Below are positions 1 to 9,440 of a stretch of DNA of 64,000 nucleotides, one piece after another (position 1 is the stretch's first letter; every line of letters begins with the position of its first letter). The notes under the pieces were generated by a model. The model was not told where the DNA came from and ran no database searches. It saw only the letters and a program-made list of their open reading frames with translations. The stretch comes from Serripes groenlandicus (Eukaryota > Mollusca > Bivalvia > Cardiida > Cardiidae), in assembly GCA_031761405.1 (NCBI GenBank), contig JASEVX010000010.1, positions 10,058,724 to 10,122,723 of the forward strand, read 5' to 3'. The position numbers and the translations under genes were made by a program.

Positions 1-176
1 AAGTTAACGCCGCATCGGAAACAAATTACTTTATCTGATTTTCCAGTATAATACAAACCGGCTTGGGCTAATTCATATTTGGATGGAACCAACTGTTTTG
101 GATAGGTGTTAAAGGTCTCGAGTCTTCTATCATAATATTCCATTCCTCTGTCGCCCCCGAAGTCTGTACGGTACAT
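1..176 (-). CDS. BIR (IAP repeat) domain protein, N-terminal part, cut by the window edge
   Basis: Reading the minus strand from ATG at 176 gives 58 codons that are open to the edge. From about residue 18 the sequence is the first half of a baculovirus-IAP-repeat: an Arg-Leu-Glu-Thr-Phe start, a Tyr-Pro, an Ala-Gly-Leu-Tyr-Tyr-Thr-Gly block (residues 39-45), and Cys-x-x-Cys (residues 52 and 55), the first two zinc ligands. The later His and Cys ligands lie outside the window. BIR domains bind caspases or IAP-binding-motif peptides and inhibit cell death or act in immune signalling; bivalves have many IAP genes. The start is uncertain. The frame stays open upstream to about 230, and TATATAAG at 214-221 could be a TATA box for this ATG or the end of an intron. 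It may therefore be its own gene or a downstream exon of the PC4 ORF at 279-764. Confidence 0.72.
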   Translation of the reverse strand, partial: MYRTDFGGDRGMEYYDRRLETFNTYPKQLVPSKYELAQAGLYYTGKSDKVICFRCGVN

Positions 177-278
177 GTTTTCGATGGTTGATACCAGAAT
201 GTCACAATAATATTTCTTATATACAGAGTTTTAAGTCCCGTGAATTCTATTTATAAAATGACGGGTTTACACATGTCC
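177..278 (-). promoter_or_regulatory. Gap between PC4 ORF and BIR ORF: candidate compact promoter (or short intron)
   Basis: On the minus strand this gap holds TATATAAG (214-221), about 40 nt before the BIR ATG. On the plus strand it holds CTATTTATAA (247-256) followed by TGACG (259-263). The same pair of words occurs upstream of the PC4 ORF at 874-892. A GTAAGG donor overlaps the PC4 stop, so an intron of about 68 nt to AAG at 215 is also possible. However, that join puts a TGA in the first codon and shifts the BIR frame. Confidence 0.4.
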
Positions 279-764
279 TTACCAGTTGTGACAATCATTT
301 GGATTACATTCGGTACAGCTTAACATCCCCAATTGGTTCATATGGTCACCTTGTAGGTAACAAGGTACAACCGTGTCCAATTCAGGTAATGTCTGTCCCA
401 CTTCCGTTATCAGTTCCTTTAAGCGTTTGTACTCGAGTGGTCTTAGACAGAGTCCTTTCTTGGTAGGCACCATTTCTTCCTCAGGCTTCCAATATTGTCT
501 AATGTCTACGCATGACCCTTTAACTGTACAGTACACGTTTCCACCAAGATGTCTTTCGTAGGACTCTTTGTCTAGGAGAGCTTTGTCGACGGTCTCTGTC
601 ACTTCTACGAAATTTTTATATCGCATCAATGTCAAGCTAATTCCTTTTTTCGTAGGAACATTACCGTTCCATTCTCTTAAGTCAACCCGTAACTCTTCTT
701 TCCATTCACTCACTTGAACGTAACGATCATTCCCCAAATCCAGTTTACATCTAAAGTTAGGCAT
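279..764 (-). CDS. Tandem PC4/Sub1-like ssDNA-binding domain protein (161 aa)
   Basis: Two copies of the PC4 (p15, Sub1) C-terminal fold are visible. Copy 1 (about residues 4-60) has a Leu-Gly-x-x-Arg-Tyr-Val-Gln-Val strand, a Val-Asp-Leu-Arg-Glu-Trp strand and a Pro-Thr-Lys-Lys-Gly-Ile-Ser-Leu turn. Copy 2 (about residues 74-125) repeats Val-Asp-Ile-Arg-Gln-Tyr and Pro-Thr-Lys-Lys-Gly-Leu-Cys-Leu. PC4 binds single-stranded DNA as a dimer and acts as a transcription and repair cofactor; a tandem copy could bind as a monomer. The tail has Cys-x-x-Cys and further Cys/His residues (about 149-159), possibly a small metal site. The start at 764 is supported by a TATA box and Inr just upstream. A BIR reading frame follows about 100 nt downstream on the same strand. 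Whether the TAA at 279 is the true end or lies within a spliced intron is unresolved. Confidence 0.75.
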   Translation of the reverse strand: MPNFRCKLDLGNDRYVQVSEWKEELRVDLREWNGNVPTKKGISLTLMRYKNFVEVTETVDKALLDKESYERHLGGNVYCTVKGSCVDIRQYWKPEEEMVPTKKGLCLRPLEYKRLKELITEVGQTLPELDTVVPCYLQGDHMNQLGMLSCTECNPNDCHNW

Positions 765-789
765 GTTGTCAGGTTGAGTTGTAAGGCTC

Positions 790-860
790 TTGTGACTGAT
801 ATAGATGTTTCACAGTCTTTTTATACCTTTGAGTTGTTCTCTCTGTAACCTCTGATTGGT
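790..860 (-). promoter_or_regulatory. Core promoter of the PC4-like gene: CCAAT, TATA, Inr
   Basis: On the minus strand, CCAAT (859-855) is followed by TATAAAAAG (825-817). An initiator-like TCAGTCA (799-793) places a start about 28 nt after the TATA box and about 33 nt before the ATG at 764. The spacing is textbook for a TATA/Inr promoter with a very short 5' leader. Confidence 0.55.
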
Positions 861-871
861 TAGTTAGAAAT

Positions 872-1441
872 ATCTATTTATAGTAAATGACGTATAATCT
901 ATTTATAGAACATGACACATAATCTATTTATAAAAATATGGTGAAATACCGAGTCTAAAAATAGAGCGGGATCCCTGTCATTTGAACTGTGGACGCTCTA
1001 GAGGTAAGACGTTAAATTTATTGCTTTACCATACATGTTTGACTGCGTGCTTCGGCTCGACTATACGACATATTAAAGGGATATATTGTATCGTATGGAT
1101 GTCTCGTGTCAGGTTTCCCGAAACAATGTAGCAAAGGTTAGGTCGAATTTCCCCGCCATTATTTTCGAGGGTTCCAACAACATACCCGCTAGAATCTATT
1201 GGTAGAAGGCTAGAGACAAATCGTTGGTGGTCTCGCCCGAAGGGTGCTACCGAAACACTTGCTCCATTGTTAAAGCTTTCTAAATATAGACCTATGATGT
1301 CATTCTAAATATAGAACTAAAATGGACATGCGCAGTCATTGTATAACTACAAAATGGCGTCCTCACTCGTGTCAATCCTTATATGCAAATGAGATACTAT
1401 AAATAGTAACTAGGTCAACAAAATGGCCGCCGATTACGTCA
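872..1441. promoter_or_regulatory. Cluster of MEF2-like and CRE-like words upstream of the PC4-like gene
   Basis: Three CTATTTATA(G/A) words stand 25 bp apart (874, 899, 924), two of them followed by TGACG or TGACA. CTAAAAATAG is at 955. CTAAATATAG is at 1280 and 1305, with TGATGTCA between them (1295). CTATAAATAG is at 1397 and TACGTCA at 1435. All the ten-mers fit YTAWWWWTAR. The rest of 965-1275 is unique-looking DNA in which I see no gene. Confidence 0.35.
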
Positions 1442-1595
1442 TCTCTGTTTGTAACCAAAGAGGCGCCTATACTACTAACCCGGCTCATTAATAATCTGTA
1501 CTCTGATTTTCGAAGACAAAACACGGGGTAGTGTGATTCCCTTGGCGTCGTCGTCGTCTGCGTCTGCGAGTGCGTGTGCGCGTGCGTCGCCACAA

Positions 1596-1790
1596 AACTG
1601 TAACATTACCTCATAACTCAAAAACTATTCAAACATTTTCAAATGAAACTTGAGACATATGTTCCTAGGAACAATACGCATGTACCAAGTCACATATCTC
1701 TGGCTTTAACATTTATTCAGCTATGCCCCTTTGTCGACTTAGAGTAAAACGGAAGAGCGTTGGCGTTCGCTCCGCGGCGCTCTTGTTCAA
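1596..1790 (-). repeat. Dispersed repeat, inverted relative to 29385-29600
   Basis: The text from the 'cctcataactcaaaaa' word through 'tgttcctaggaacaatacgc' to 'agcgttggcgttcgctc' reappears as the reverse complement at 29385-29600 with moderate divergence. No ORF or terminal repeats are obvious. Confidence 0.6.
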
Positions 1791-1996
1791 GTATCTGATT
1801 AAACATAGACATAGAACTCTTTTTTTCTTGCATCTAGTCCAGCGGCCCATACTATAATATGCAATGAAAGATTACAAGTAAACATAAAGTGAAAACAATA
1901 TAAAAGCAGATACAAATAATGATTTAATGAAGAATCAAGTTCCATAATAAAGGTATTTGATTGGTCAGAAGCGAATTAATTTTCGAAACTTAACAA

Positions 1997-2245
1997 TCAG
2001 AAGTCGTATTTGGAGCACATATAATTCGTTTCTGAACACAGATAACGCTTGCAGAGTTCTATAATTTCCGGGTCTGTGGCAGCATTCGTAGGGTCTGAGC
2101 TTGCTCTGCACTGATAGCTTACTACTTCCAGAGAGTTTCCTAAAACTTCTGATGAAATTCGTGCATTTTGTTCAGTTATCGTATATACCAAGCACAGTTG
2201 AGGTAAATAATATGTCCTTTTAGTTTTTACGAAATTGCACGCCAT
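1997..2245 (-). CDS. Hypothetical ORF or terminal exon, cysteine-containing
   Basis: An 82-codon minus ORF. Its C-terminal half (about residues 36-82) looks more protein-like than its surroundings, with acidic and polar residues and four Cys in the last 40 residues, ending Cys-Ser-Lys-Tyr-Asp-Phe-stop. An AG acceptor-like site (TTTCATCAG) near 2151 could open this part as a last exon. ATTAAA (minus, near 1922) could be a poly(A) signal. I recognise no family, and it may be chance coding. Confidence 0.18.
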   Translation of the reverse strand: MACNFVKTKRTYYLPQLCLVYTITEQNARISSEVLGNSLEVVSYQCRASSDPTNAATDPEIIELCKRYLCSETNYMCSKYDF

Positions 2246-2309
2246 TGAAAGGAGTTTAGCCTAGTGTGGGATCTATGAGTACCAGTCTTGGTCTATATTC
2301 TTCTTTATT

Positions 2310-4345
2310 GCTTAAAGTCGTGCGTAGTAAGTTACGCAATTATTGTTTAAAGTCGTGCGTAGCAATATACGCAGTTATTGTTTAAAGTCATGCTTAGCAA
2401 GATGCGCAATTATTGTTTAAAGTCATGCTTAGCAAGATGCGCAATTATTGTTTAAAGTCATGCTTAGCAAGATGCGCAATTATTGTTTAAAGTCTTGCAT
2501 AGCAGGATACGTAATCATTATTTAATGTCTTGCGTAGCAGGATACGCATTATTGTTTAAATTCATGCGTATCAGGATTCAAAATCGCATGTAGCAAGTTA
2601 CGCAATTATTGCTTAAAGTCGTGCACAGCAGGATACGCAGTTATTGTTTAAAGTCATGCTTAGCAGGATACGCTGTTATTGTCAAAAGTCCTGCGTAGCA
2701 GGATACGCAATTATTGTTTAAAGTCGTGTGAAGCAGGATCCGCAATTCTTGTTTAAAGTCGTGCGTTGAAGGATACGCAATTCTTGTTTAAAGTCGTGCG
2801 TAGCAGGATAGGAAATTATTGCTTAAAGTCATGCTTAGCAGGATGCGCAATTATTGTTTAAAGTCATGCTTAGCAAGATGCGCAATTATTGTTTAAAGTC
2901 ATGCTAAGCAAGATGCGCAATTATTGTTTAAAGTCTTGCATAGCAGGATACGTAATCATTATTTAATGTCTTGCGTAGCAGGATACGCATTATTGTTTAA
3001 ATTCATGCGTATCAGGATTCAAAATCGCATGTAGCAAGTTACGCAATTATTGCTTAAAGTCGTGCACAGCAGGATACACAGTTATTGTTTAAAGTCATGC
3101 TTAACAGGATACGCTGTTATTGTCAAAAGTCCTGCGTAGCAGGATACGCAATTATTGTTTAAAGTCGTGTGAAGCAGGATCCGCAATTCTTGTTTAAAGT
3201 CGTGCGTTGAAGGATACGCAATTCTTGTTTAAAGTCGTGCGTAGCAGGATAGGAAATTATTGCTTAAAGTCATGCTTAGCAGGATACGCTGTTATTGTCA
3301 AAAGTCCTGCGTAGCAGGATACGCAATTATTGTTTAAAGTATTGCGTAGCAGGATACACATTATTGTTTAAAGTCGTGTGAAACAGGATACGCATTTCTT
3401 GTTTAGAGTCGTGCGTAGCAGGATAGGAAATTATTGCTTAAAGTCGTGCTTAGAAGGATACGCTGTTATTGTCAAAAGTCCTGCGAAGAAGGATACGCAA
3501 TTATTGTTTAAAGTCTTGCGTAGCAGGATACGCATTATTGTTTAAAGTCGTGCGTAGCAGGATACGCAATTCTTGTTCAAAGTCGTGCTAAGCAGGATAC
3601 GAAATTTCTGTTTAAAGTCGTGCCTAGCAGGATACGCAATTCTTGTTTAAAGTCGCGCGTAGCAGGATAGGAAATTATTGCTTAAAGTCGTGCTTATCAG
3701 GATACGCTGTTATTGTCAAAAGTCCTGCGTAGCAGGATACGCAATTATTGTTTAAAGTCCTGCGTAGCAGGATACGCGTTATTGTTTAAAGTCGTGCTAA
3801 GCAGGATACGTAATTCTTGTTTAAAGTCGTGCTAAGCAGGATACGCAATTCTTGTTTAAAGTTGTGCTAAGCAGGATACGCATTATTGTTTAAAGTCGTG
3901 CGAAGCAGGATACGCAATTATTGTTTAAAGTTATGCGTAGCAGGATAAGCAATTCCTGTTTAAAGTCGTGCTAAGCAGGATACGCAATTCGTGTTTAAAG
4001 TCGTGCGAAGCAGGATAGGAATTCTTGTTTAAAGTCGTGCGAAGCAGGATACGCAATTCATGTTTAAAGTCGTGTTTAGCAGGATACGTAATTCTTGTTT
4101 AAAGTCGTGCGTAACAAGATACGCAATTCTTGTTTAAAGTCGTTCGAAGCAGGATATGCAATTCCTGTTTAAAGTCGTGCGTAGCAGGATACGCAATTCT
4201 TGTTTAAAGTCGTGCGTAACAAGATACGGAATTATTGCTTAAATTCGAGCCTAGCAGAATACGTATGTTTTGCTTAAAGTCGTGTGAAACAGGATTCGCG
4301 ATCATTGTAATGTCGTGCGTAACAGAACACGTAATAATGCTATAA
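2310..4345. repeat. 35-bp tandem satellite, about 58 units
   Basis: The unit begins TTGTTTAAAGTCGTGCGTAG and continues CAGGATACGCAATTC. The 35-bp period is seen directly, for example at 4095 and 4130. Each unit holds the imperfect stem GCGTA-N6-TACGC. Units vary by point changes and 1-bp indels. A 441-bp block is duplicated within the array: the GTCTTGCATAGCAGG variant occurs near 2492 and again near 2933, and the 'aggataggaaattattgc' variant near 2804 and 3245. No coding frame persists. Confidence 0.92.
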
Positions 4346-5411
4346 TGTTCGCAAATGCTTTTAGGTCAAGTTCTCGTGTGCGCTGCTCATATTAATTTCG
4401 TTTGCTCTCATTTATATTTACAGTCAAAATCTAATGCAATGAATCCCGTTATATTTTAGATTTACATCAAGATTGTTGACGACCTATCCCGCTGTTATAT
4501 CGGTGTTGCTTAAAAAAAGCGTGTATCGTAAATAGGTTTTAAATGATGTTGAACGTAAATAAAACAGTTTATATAATTTCAGATACTATGGAAGATTAAA
4601 GTATTTTTAAATACCGTAAATTATAAATATGTTTTGAATAGTTTTTGATCGATAAATATTATTTTAAAACATTTGACATTCTTAATGAATTAATATATAT
4701 TTTGTCAACAAAAACATAGGTCTTAAAAAGGTTAGAGTTTCAATGTAAGGGGACTGGGAATTTGGTGTACGTGAATAAAAACAAACGGGAGCTATTATTT
4801 TTCCTTGAATGCAAACATTCCTTCCTATGCCAAACATTATACTAATCAAAGCTATTAGTAACTGTTGCACTAAATAGTGTCGTAATTTCATGTCACCAAC
4901 TACACATTTTTACCTTAACCCGTTCCGACATGTATACGTATTTTGACACCTCTGCAGCAGACGAATTTGGAAAAACAAAAGTAGAAATCGCTCATCAACT
5001 CGTTTCAATACTCATACTGTCCCCTAAACCTTTCCCACCTATAGACGCATTTTGACTCACCTGCAGCAGACGACTTGTGAACACAAGGCGTTTCGACGTT
5101 CACGACCGATAAACAGGCTTATATTTGAGACATATTTTCACAAAATATTTCTTATTTTTGTTTCTGTTACCAGTTTATGTTGATACTTATCTATTAAAAG
5201 GAGAATTCGACGTGATTTTCATATCGATAGTCTGCTGCAAGCAGGTGCGCGTATGTAAACAAATTAGACTGTCCGACGAAAAGGTTTGTAGTTATCGCCT
5301 TTTGATTACATAGTTTATGAAATGAAAGTATCTCAGTCTAGCTAATAGGGACTGTTTTGTCTTCGTAAATAAAACACAAAAACGTAAATGCCAGTCAAAA
5401 TAAAGAAACTG
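4346..5411. other. AT-rich DNA with degenerate MITE-A ends
   Basis: No gene is seen. Two fragments resemble MITE-A termini: CTGCAGCAGACGA with CCGTTCCGAC at 4917-4975, and CCTTTCCCACCTATAGACGC with CTGCAGCAGACGACTT at 5028-5078. A further TCTGCTGCAAGCAGG lies at 5231-5246. Confidence 0.45.
5408..5411. repeat. Target-site duplication ACTG, left of the LTR element
   Basis: ACTG directly precedes the LTR and recurs at 8589-8592. A preceding A on both sides makes a 5-bp duplication possible if the LTR end is set one base inward. Confidence 0.7.
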
Positions 5412-5665
5412 TGTCGTATAATAACTCAAAACACACAACTAGTTTATAAGATATTTAATACACAACTCTGACAGGGTAACGAGCCGACGGCCATTGCCGG
5501 TCTACCACAATAGTCTAACTCCCTTGTTTATATAGAGCCTTCTCTTGACAGGTGGTTACGTATATCGTAGACAGTCATTACATTAAGATGTAACCTGTCA
5601 TTTAGAATACTTCATATATACGTGAACACCCCGTCCTAAATAAGAATAATCTCCATTATTCCACA
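5412..5665 (-). repeat. LTR (3' LTR of the minus-strand element), 254 bp
   Basis: It starts TGTCGTATAA and ends ATTCCACA (TG...CA). It matches 8335-8588 over all 254 positions except one base (ATG here, AAG there, near 5588). On the minus strand it contains a CTATATAAAC TATA-like word. Confidence 0.9.
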
Positions 5666-5682
5666 CCTCCCAATGTCATTTT
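5666..5682 (-). other. Candidate polypurine tract
   Basis: The minus strand reads GACATTGGGAGG directly abutting the TG of the 3' LTR, the place and composition expected of the plus-strand primer. Confidence 0.5.
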
Positions 5683-6339
5683 GAAAAAAGGAGAAATATC
5701 CATCACTATGCGTAGGCTGAAAACTAACATGAAAGGTCATTAAACCTCCAATCAACAATAATATTTTAACAAACAATAAACATGATAAATAAAGAATTGA
5801 CGTTAAACACACATCTCAACGTATGGTGAGACATAAACATACACATAGTCATAGTATTCAATATTAATTGACAATATAATAATAAATGAGTGTCTTTAGG
5901 TCTGTTTTTGGAATCTGTAGTGTCTGCACCTTTAAGGTGAATTAATGTTCCATAATGTGCATTCTGCTTCATGACGCAGCAAAATCGTTGATTGATATCG
6001 CCTCAGGTTGTTTTGTTCCTGTCTTTCCTGTATCGTCCATCGTCCGATCGTGAACCATATCTTGAAAGTGCCGTAGGGGAATTTGTTTTGACATTTGACT
6101 TGAAGATTGTGGATTCCGAATGATAAATCTTTTTTTTCCATATCACTTGAACAGTTCTTAAACCAAAATGAGGTTTTGAAAAGGAATAGTAGTCACTTTT
6201 AATGCTAATAGTTGTACAGTGTTGGTTGTTTAGTCGGTGGAAAACATCGCCGGTTGGCTGGAGAATAGTGGAACATTACTCCGAAGTAATGTTACAAACG
6301 TGTTAGCTGTCTGGTGCCCACGCAGTTTCGAACCTGCGC

Positions 6340-6515
6340 ATGCGTAGTAGCTGTCTGGTACCCGTTCGATCCGTTCGATGTTCCGCTACCCTCTTAATTT
6401 GTTTTTGTTGTTGTTGTTGTAGTTTACGCAGCTGTCTGGTACCCGTTCGATCCGTTCGATGTTCCGCTACCCTCTTAATATGTTTTTGTTGTTGTTGTTG
6501 TTGGAACCGAGCTCT
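6340..6515. repeat. 85-bp tandem duplication inside the LTR element
   Basis: The block starting 'agctgtctggtacccgttcg' occurs at 6349 and 6430. Each copy is followed by a (TTG)n run; on the minus strand the runs encode poly-Gln in one frame. It looks like low-complexity interior rather than a gene. Confidence 0.7.
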
Positions 6516-6879
6516 ATGAATAGTTGTCATACGCGCCATTTGGTAAGGTCAAAGGTGGAAAGTTCAGATTGGCTTGCTACCCTTCTCTTTCAATGTTCAT
6601 TGACACATCTGAATATAGCTGTCATCCGGATCGTGTGTGGTGATTTACTGACTTAAACAGTATTCCATAGGTCGCACATGTACAAGAGAAACAATTTAAC
6701 GCAATCTAAGTTCATAAAACAGCTCTCAATTTTTGCTTTGAATCTAACTAGTCAATCTAACTGTAATTAATTTAATCTATTGGATATTTATTTGTAATAC
6801 CAGATAACTATGTGGAAGTTTTAAAACAATAACAAACATTTACGGTAGTAATTATATACATGAATATTTTATGTACATC

Positions 6880-7150
6880 TATTTCTATCTCTAGAAAGTA
6901 AGCCCTACAGCTTTAATTATTACTCGCAGGTAAAATCGGTTAACACCGTTCATGTTAACAAAACAAGGTTATGCGCCTTATCTAAGGTAAGTATATGAAC
7001 CATTTACCTATTGAAATCTGTCCGTATAGAAAGCGATTGTCTCTTAAAACTTGTCCCTACTGCTTTTATCATTACTATTCAGTAAACAAATAGGTTAACA
7101 CCATGTATGTTAGGAATATTAGGCTATTCGCCTGATCTAACATTACAGTA
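6880..7150. repeat. Degenerate tandem pair, about 170-bp spacing, inside the LTR element
   Basis: 6890-6990 ('...ctttaattattactcgcagg...ggttaacaccgttcatgtta...') and 7046-7145 ('...cttttatcattactattcag...ggttaacaccatgtatgtta...') share an ordered set of words at roughly 65-70% similarity. Confidence 0.4.
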
Positions 7151-8310
7151 AGATCATCTCTTGATCTTTTATTTATTTCAAAACGATCCACTCGCTTGAT
7201 TAAGCAATCTATGTGCTGATATGTTCTCAACAGTTGTGTTTTATCCAAAATACTCAACAGTTGTGTATTATCCAAAATACACATTACTAATTAAATATAC
7301 TACCAACTTCAAATTTGTGTTTAAACCCAATTTCTTCATATAATATAAGCTACCTTGAAATATGCTGAACTCATGAACTCTTATATATAAATCTTACTTA
7401 AATAACATTTACTTTGAATGTAATTCGACCGAATTATCTTCTCAAATGATTATGTTTAATTTGTGTATGCAAAGGGGCGTTTTATTTCTGCCGGGGAATA
7501 AAAAAATTGACTAAGGCCTGTCAATGACTAAACTATCGAACTAAAACAGATATACAAAGCTGATCGCTAGAAGTGTTGAGCTGTCAAGCAACTCATTAAA
7601 ATGTCCTAATGAATTTGTTCCCCTTTCAAGATTGTGTAATAGCAAAACAACTGATGGTTAATGAAATCACCTGTCATTACCAAACATATGACATTTTAAA
7701 CCCTTTGCATATTAATGAAATGTACTTGTGTTGTTATAAGCCGGAGTTTAAACGTTTGAACTTACAATTGATTTTGAAATTGTGATCATTAACAACGAAA
7801 ATTACTGGATTGTTTCGGCGGCTTATAGATACAGAGACTAGCATCCTCGCGAAATTTCGCATTGTATATAGAGTATGGCGAGAAAATTGCTGATCATAGC
7901 AATTGTTTTGCCCACGCTTGATAGAAATAACAACCGTCTGGCAATCCCATATTTTACTAGCAATGCCTGCTATGCAAAATATAAAGCAAGAAATGAGCAT
8001 TTCAATCATCTTTGCAATTTAAATTTAATACTTCTGTATATAAAATGGGATTTGATTTGTGTTCGCAAACATTTTAAGGTTTAATTGCAAATAAGCAAAC
8101 CTGAATATATACTATTTTGAATTTTAAGGAATAATTTTGACAAAAAAATAGAAATTAAGGATTTAGTTAACTAATCAGTTAGATTCTGTAAAGATTGCGT
8201 GAACTGTTCTCATAGACATGACATATGACAAGAAATAACAGTTAAAAAGTCAAGTAAACTGCACCAACCTTTGATCACCTATAGTGGTAGTACTCCTGTT
8301 GTTCGTCCTG

Positions 8311-8324
8311 GTCAAGCGGCACCA
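8311..8324 (-). other. Candidate primer binding site (PBS)
   Basis: The minus strand reads TGGTGCCGCTTGAC, starting with the TGG that pairs with a tRNA CCA end. It is 10 nt inside the 5' LTR. The primer tRNA is not assigned. Confidence 0.5.
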
Positions 8325-8334
8325 AAAAGACCTC

Positions 8335-8588
8335 TGTCGTATAATAACTCAAAACACACAACTAGTTTATAAGATATTTAATACACAACTCTGACAGGGT
8401 AACGAGCCGACGGCCATTGCCGGTCTACCACAATAGTCTAACTCCCTTGTTTATATAGAGCCTTCTCTTGACAGGTGGTTACGTATATCGTAGACAGTCA
8501 TTACATTAAGAAGTAACCTGTCATTTAGAATACTTCATATATACGTGAACACCCCGTCCTAAATAAGAATAATCTCCATTATTCCACA
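8335..8588 (-). repeat. LTR (5' LTR of the minus-strand element), 254 bp
   Basis: Near-identical partner of 5412-5665. It is followed by the ACTG target duplication at 8589-8592. Confidence 0.9.
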
Positions 8589-8804
8589 ACTGCACATACT
8601 TAAAACATCGGAATATTTATTTCATTTTAGATGTGTCATAACTTAGTGTTTTTAAACAAACGCAATTGTAATATGTTCAAGACATTTAAAAAAAAAAAAT
8701 CTAATAATAACCCCCCCTCCCATGTCATTTCCGAAAACCTATTAAAAATAGAAGTCGCGGGCTTCTGCCCGGCGACTAATAAAAGAAATTGGCCGCACAC
8801 GTCC

Positions 8805-9013
8805 TTAACCCTTTCCCTCATATAGACGCTTTCTGACGCCTCTACAGCAGGCGGCTTATTGAAAACATAGTGACAAAAGGAGAAATTGCTCAAAACGAGC
8901 AATTTCTCCTTTTGCCACAATGTTTTCAACTTTGTTCAGTAAATATACTTACAATTATAGAGATTTTTGAGTAGACATTTGCTGCAATTTTGCTGTATGA
9001 AGGAAAGAGTTAA
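8805..9013. mobile_element. MITE family A copy, with a second end at 9082
   Basis: Starts TTAACCCTTTCCCTCATATA and carries the central palindrome GGAGAAATTGCTC / GAGCAATTTCTCC (8879-8915). It ends GGAAAGAGTTAA. A further GAGAAAGGGTTGA end at 9082 suggests two overlapping insertions or a tail rearrangement. Confidence 0.75.
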
Positions 9014-9147
9014 AGAAATTGTGTCAATTGATATGGTTTTAAAGTCGTCTGCTGCAGATTTATTGTATGTGAGAAAGGGTTGATATGAGATGAAACAGTG
9101 TGTACTGTCACGATAAATAATGGCATCAATCACAGAACTTTCTTCCG

Positions 9148-9440
9148 GCAACACAGTCGGTAACGACGCGGGCTGTCAATCCAGGGGATGTGAGTTCGAA
9201 TCCCGGCTCGGCCAACTTTCTTTCCGACGGTTGACAAAAGTCATTACGACATGCGTCATTCGTCTTCCACCAATGGGCTAAGTCTATGTGGAAAGGCAGC
9301 CAGTTGCTTGGGAAGATTGTTGTGTGGAGTACTGGTGTGAGAAAACCAGGAAACATATGAGTAGGTGAACTGGCCGCCGTGATATAACTGAGAAATTGTT
9401 TAAAACGGCGTTAAACCCCAATCAATCAATCAATCAGGCA
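9148..9440 (+). mobile_element. SINE S1 copy with (AATC)n tail
   Basis: tRNA-like head with CAGTCGGTAACGACGCGGGC and box-B-like GAGTTCGAATCCCGGCTC. The body is TTTCCGACGGTTGACAAAAG and the tail is GTGATATAACTGAGAAATTG, GGCGTTAAACCCCAATCAAT. The first part of the head (box A) is replaced. Confidence 0.8.

Larger units (their letters stand above)
5412..8588 (-). mobile_element. Young non-autonomous LTR retrotransposon (LARD-like), 3.18 kb
   Basis: Two 254-bp direct LTRs, 99.6% identical, enclose 2.67 kb and are flanked by ACTG duplications. Minus orientation is inferred for three reasons. Next to the right LTR, the minus strand has TGGTGCCGCTTGAC (8324-8311), a candidate tRNA primer site 10 nt inside. 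Next to the left LTR, the minus strand has GGGAGG immediately before the TG, a polypurine tract. The LTR TATA word also lies on that strand. The interior has no ORF above 91 codons and no recognisable gag, protease, RT or integrase motif, so it must use proteins of a relative. Confidence 0.85.

Noticed and set aside
2310..4345. CRISPR-like array
   Set aside because: The 35-bp units follow each other with no variable spacers, in a eukaryotic setting; it is a satellite.
6303..6539. Poly-Gln ORF inside the LTR element as a gag remnant
   Set aside because: It arises from a (TTG)n run and an 85-bp duplication; no zinc knuckle or capsid motif.
8636..8929. 97-codon ORF and the similar ORFs at 20053, 23716, 43280 and 52040 starting Met-Trp-Gln-Lys-Glu-Lys-Leu
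   Set aside because: All are translations of the MITE A hairpin; the similarity is of DNA elements, not of a protein family.
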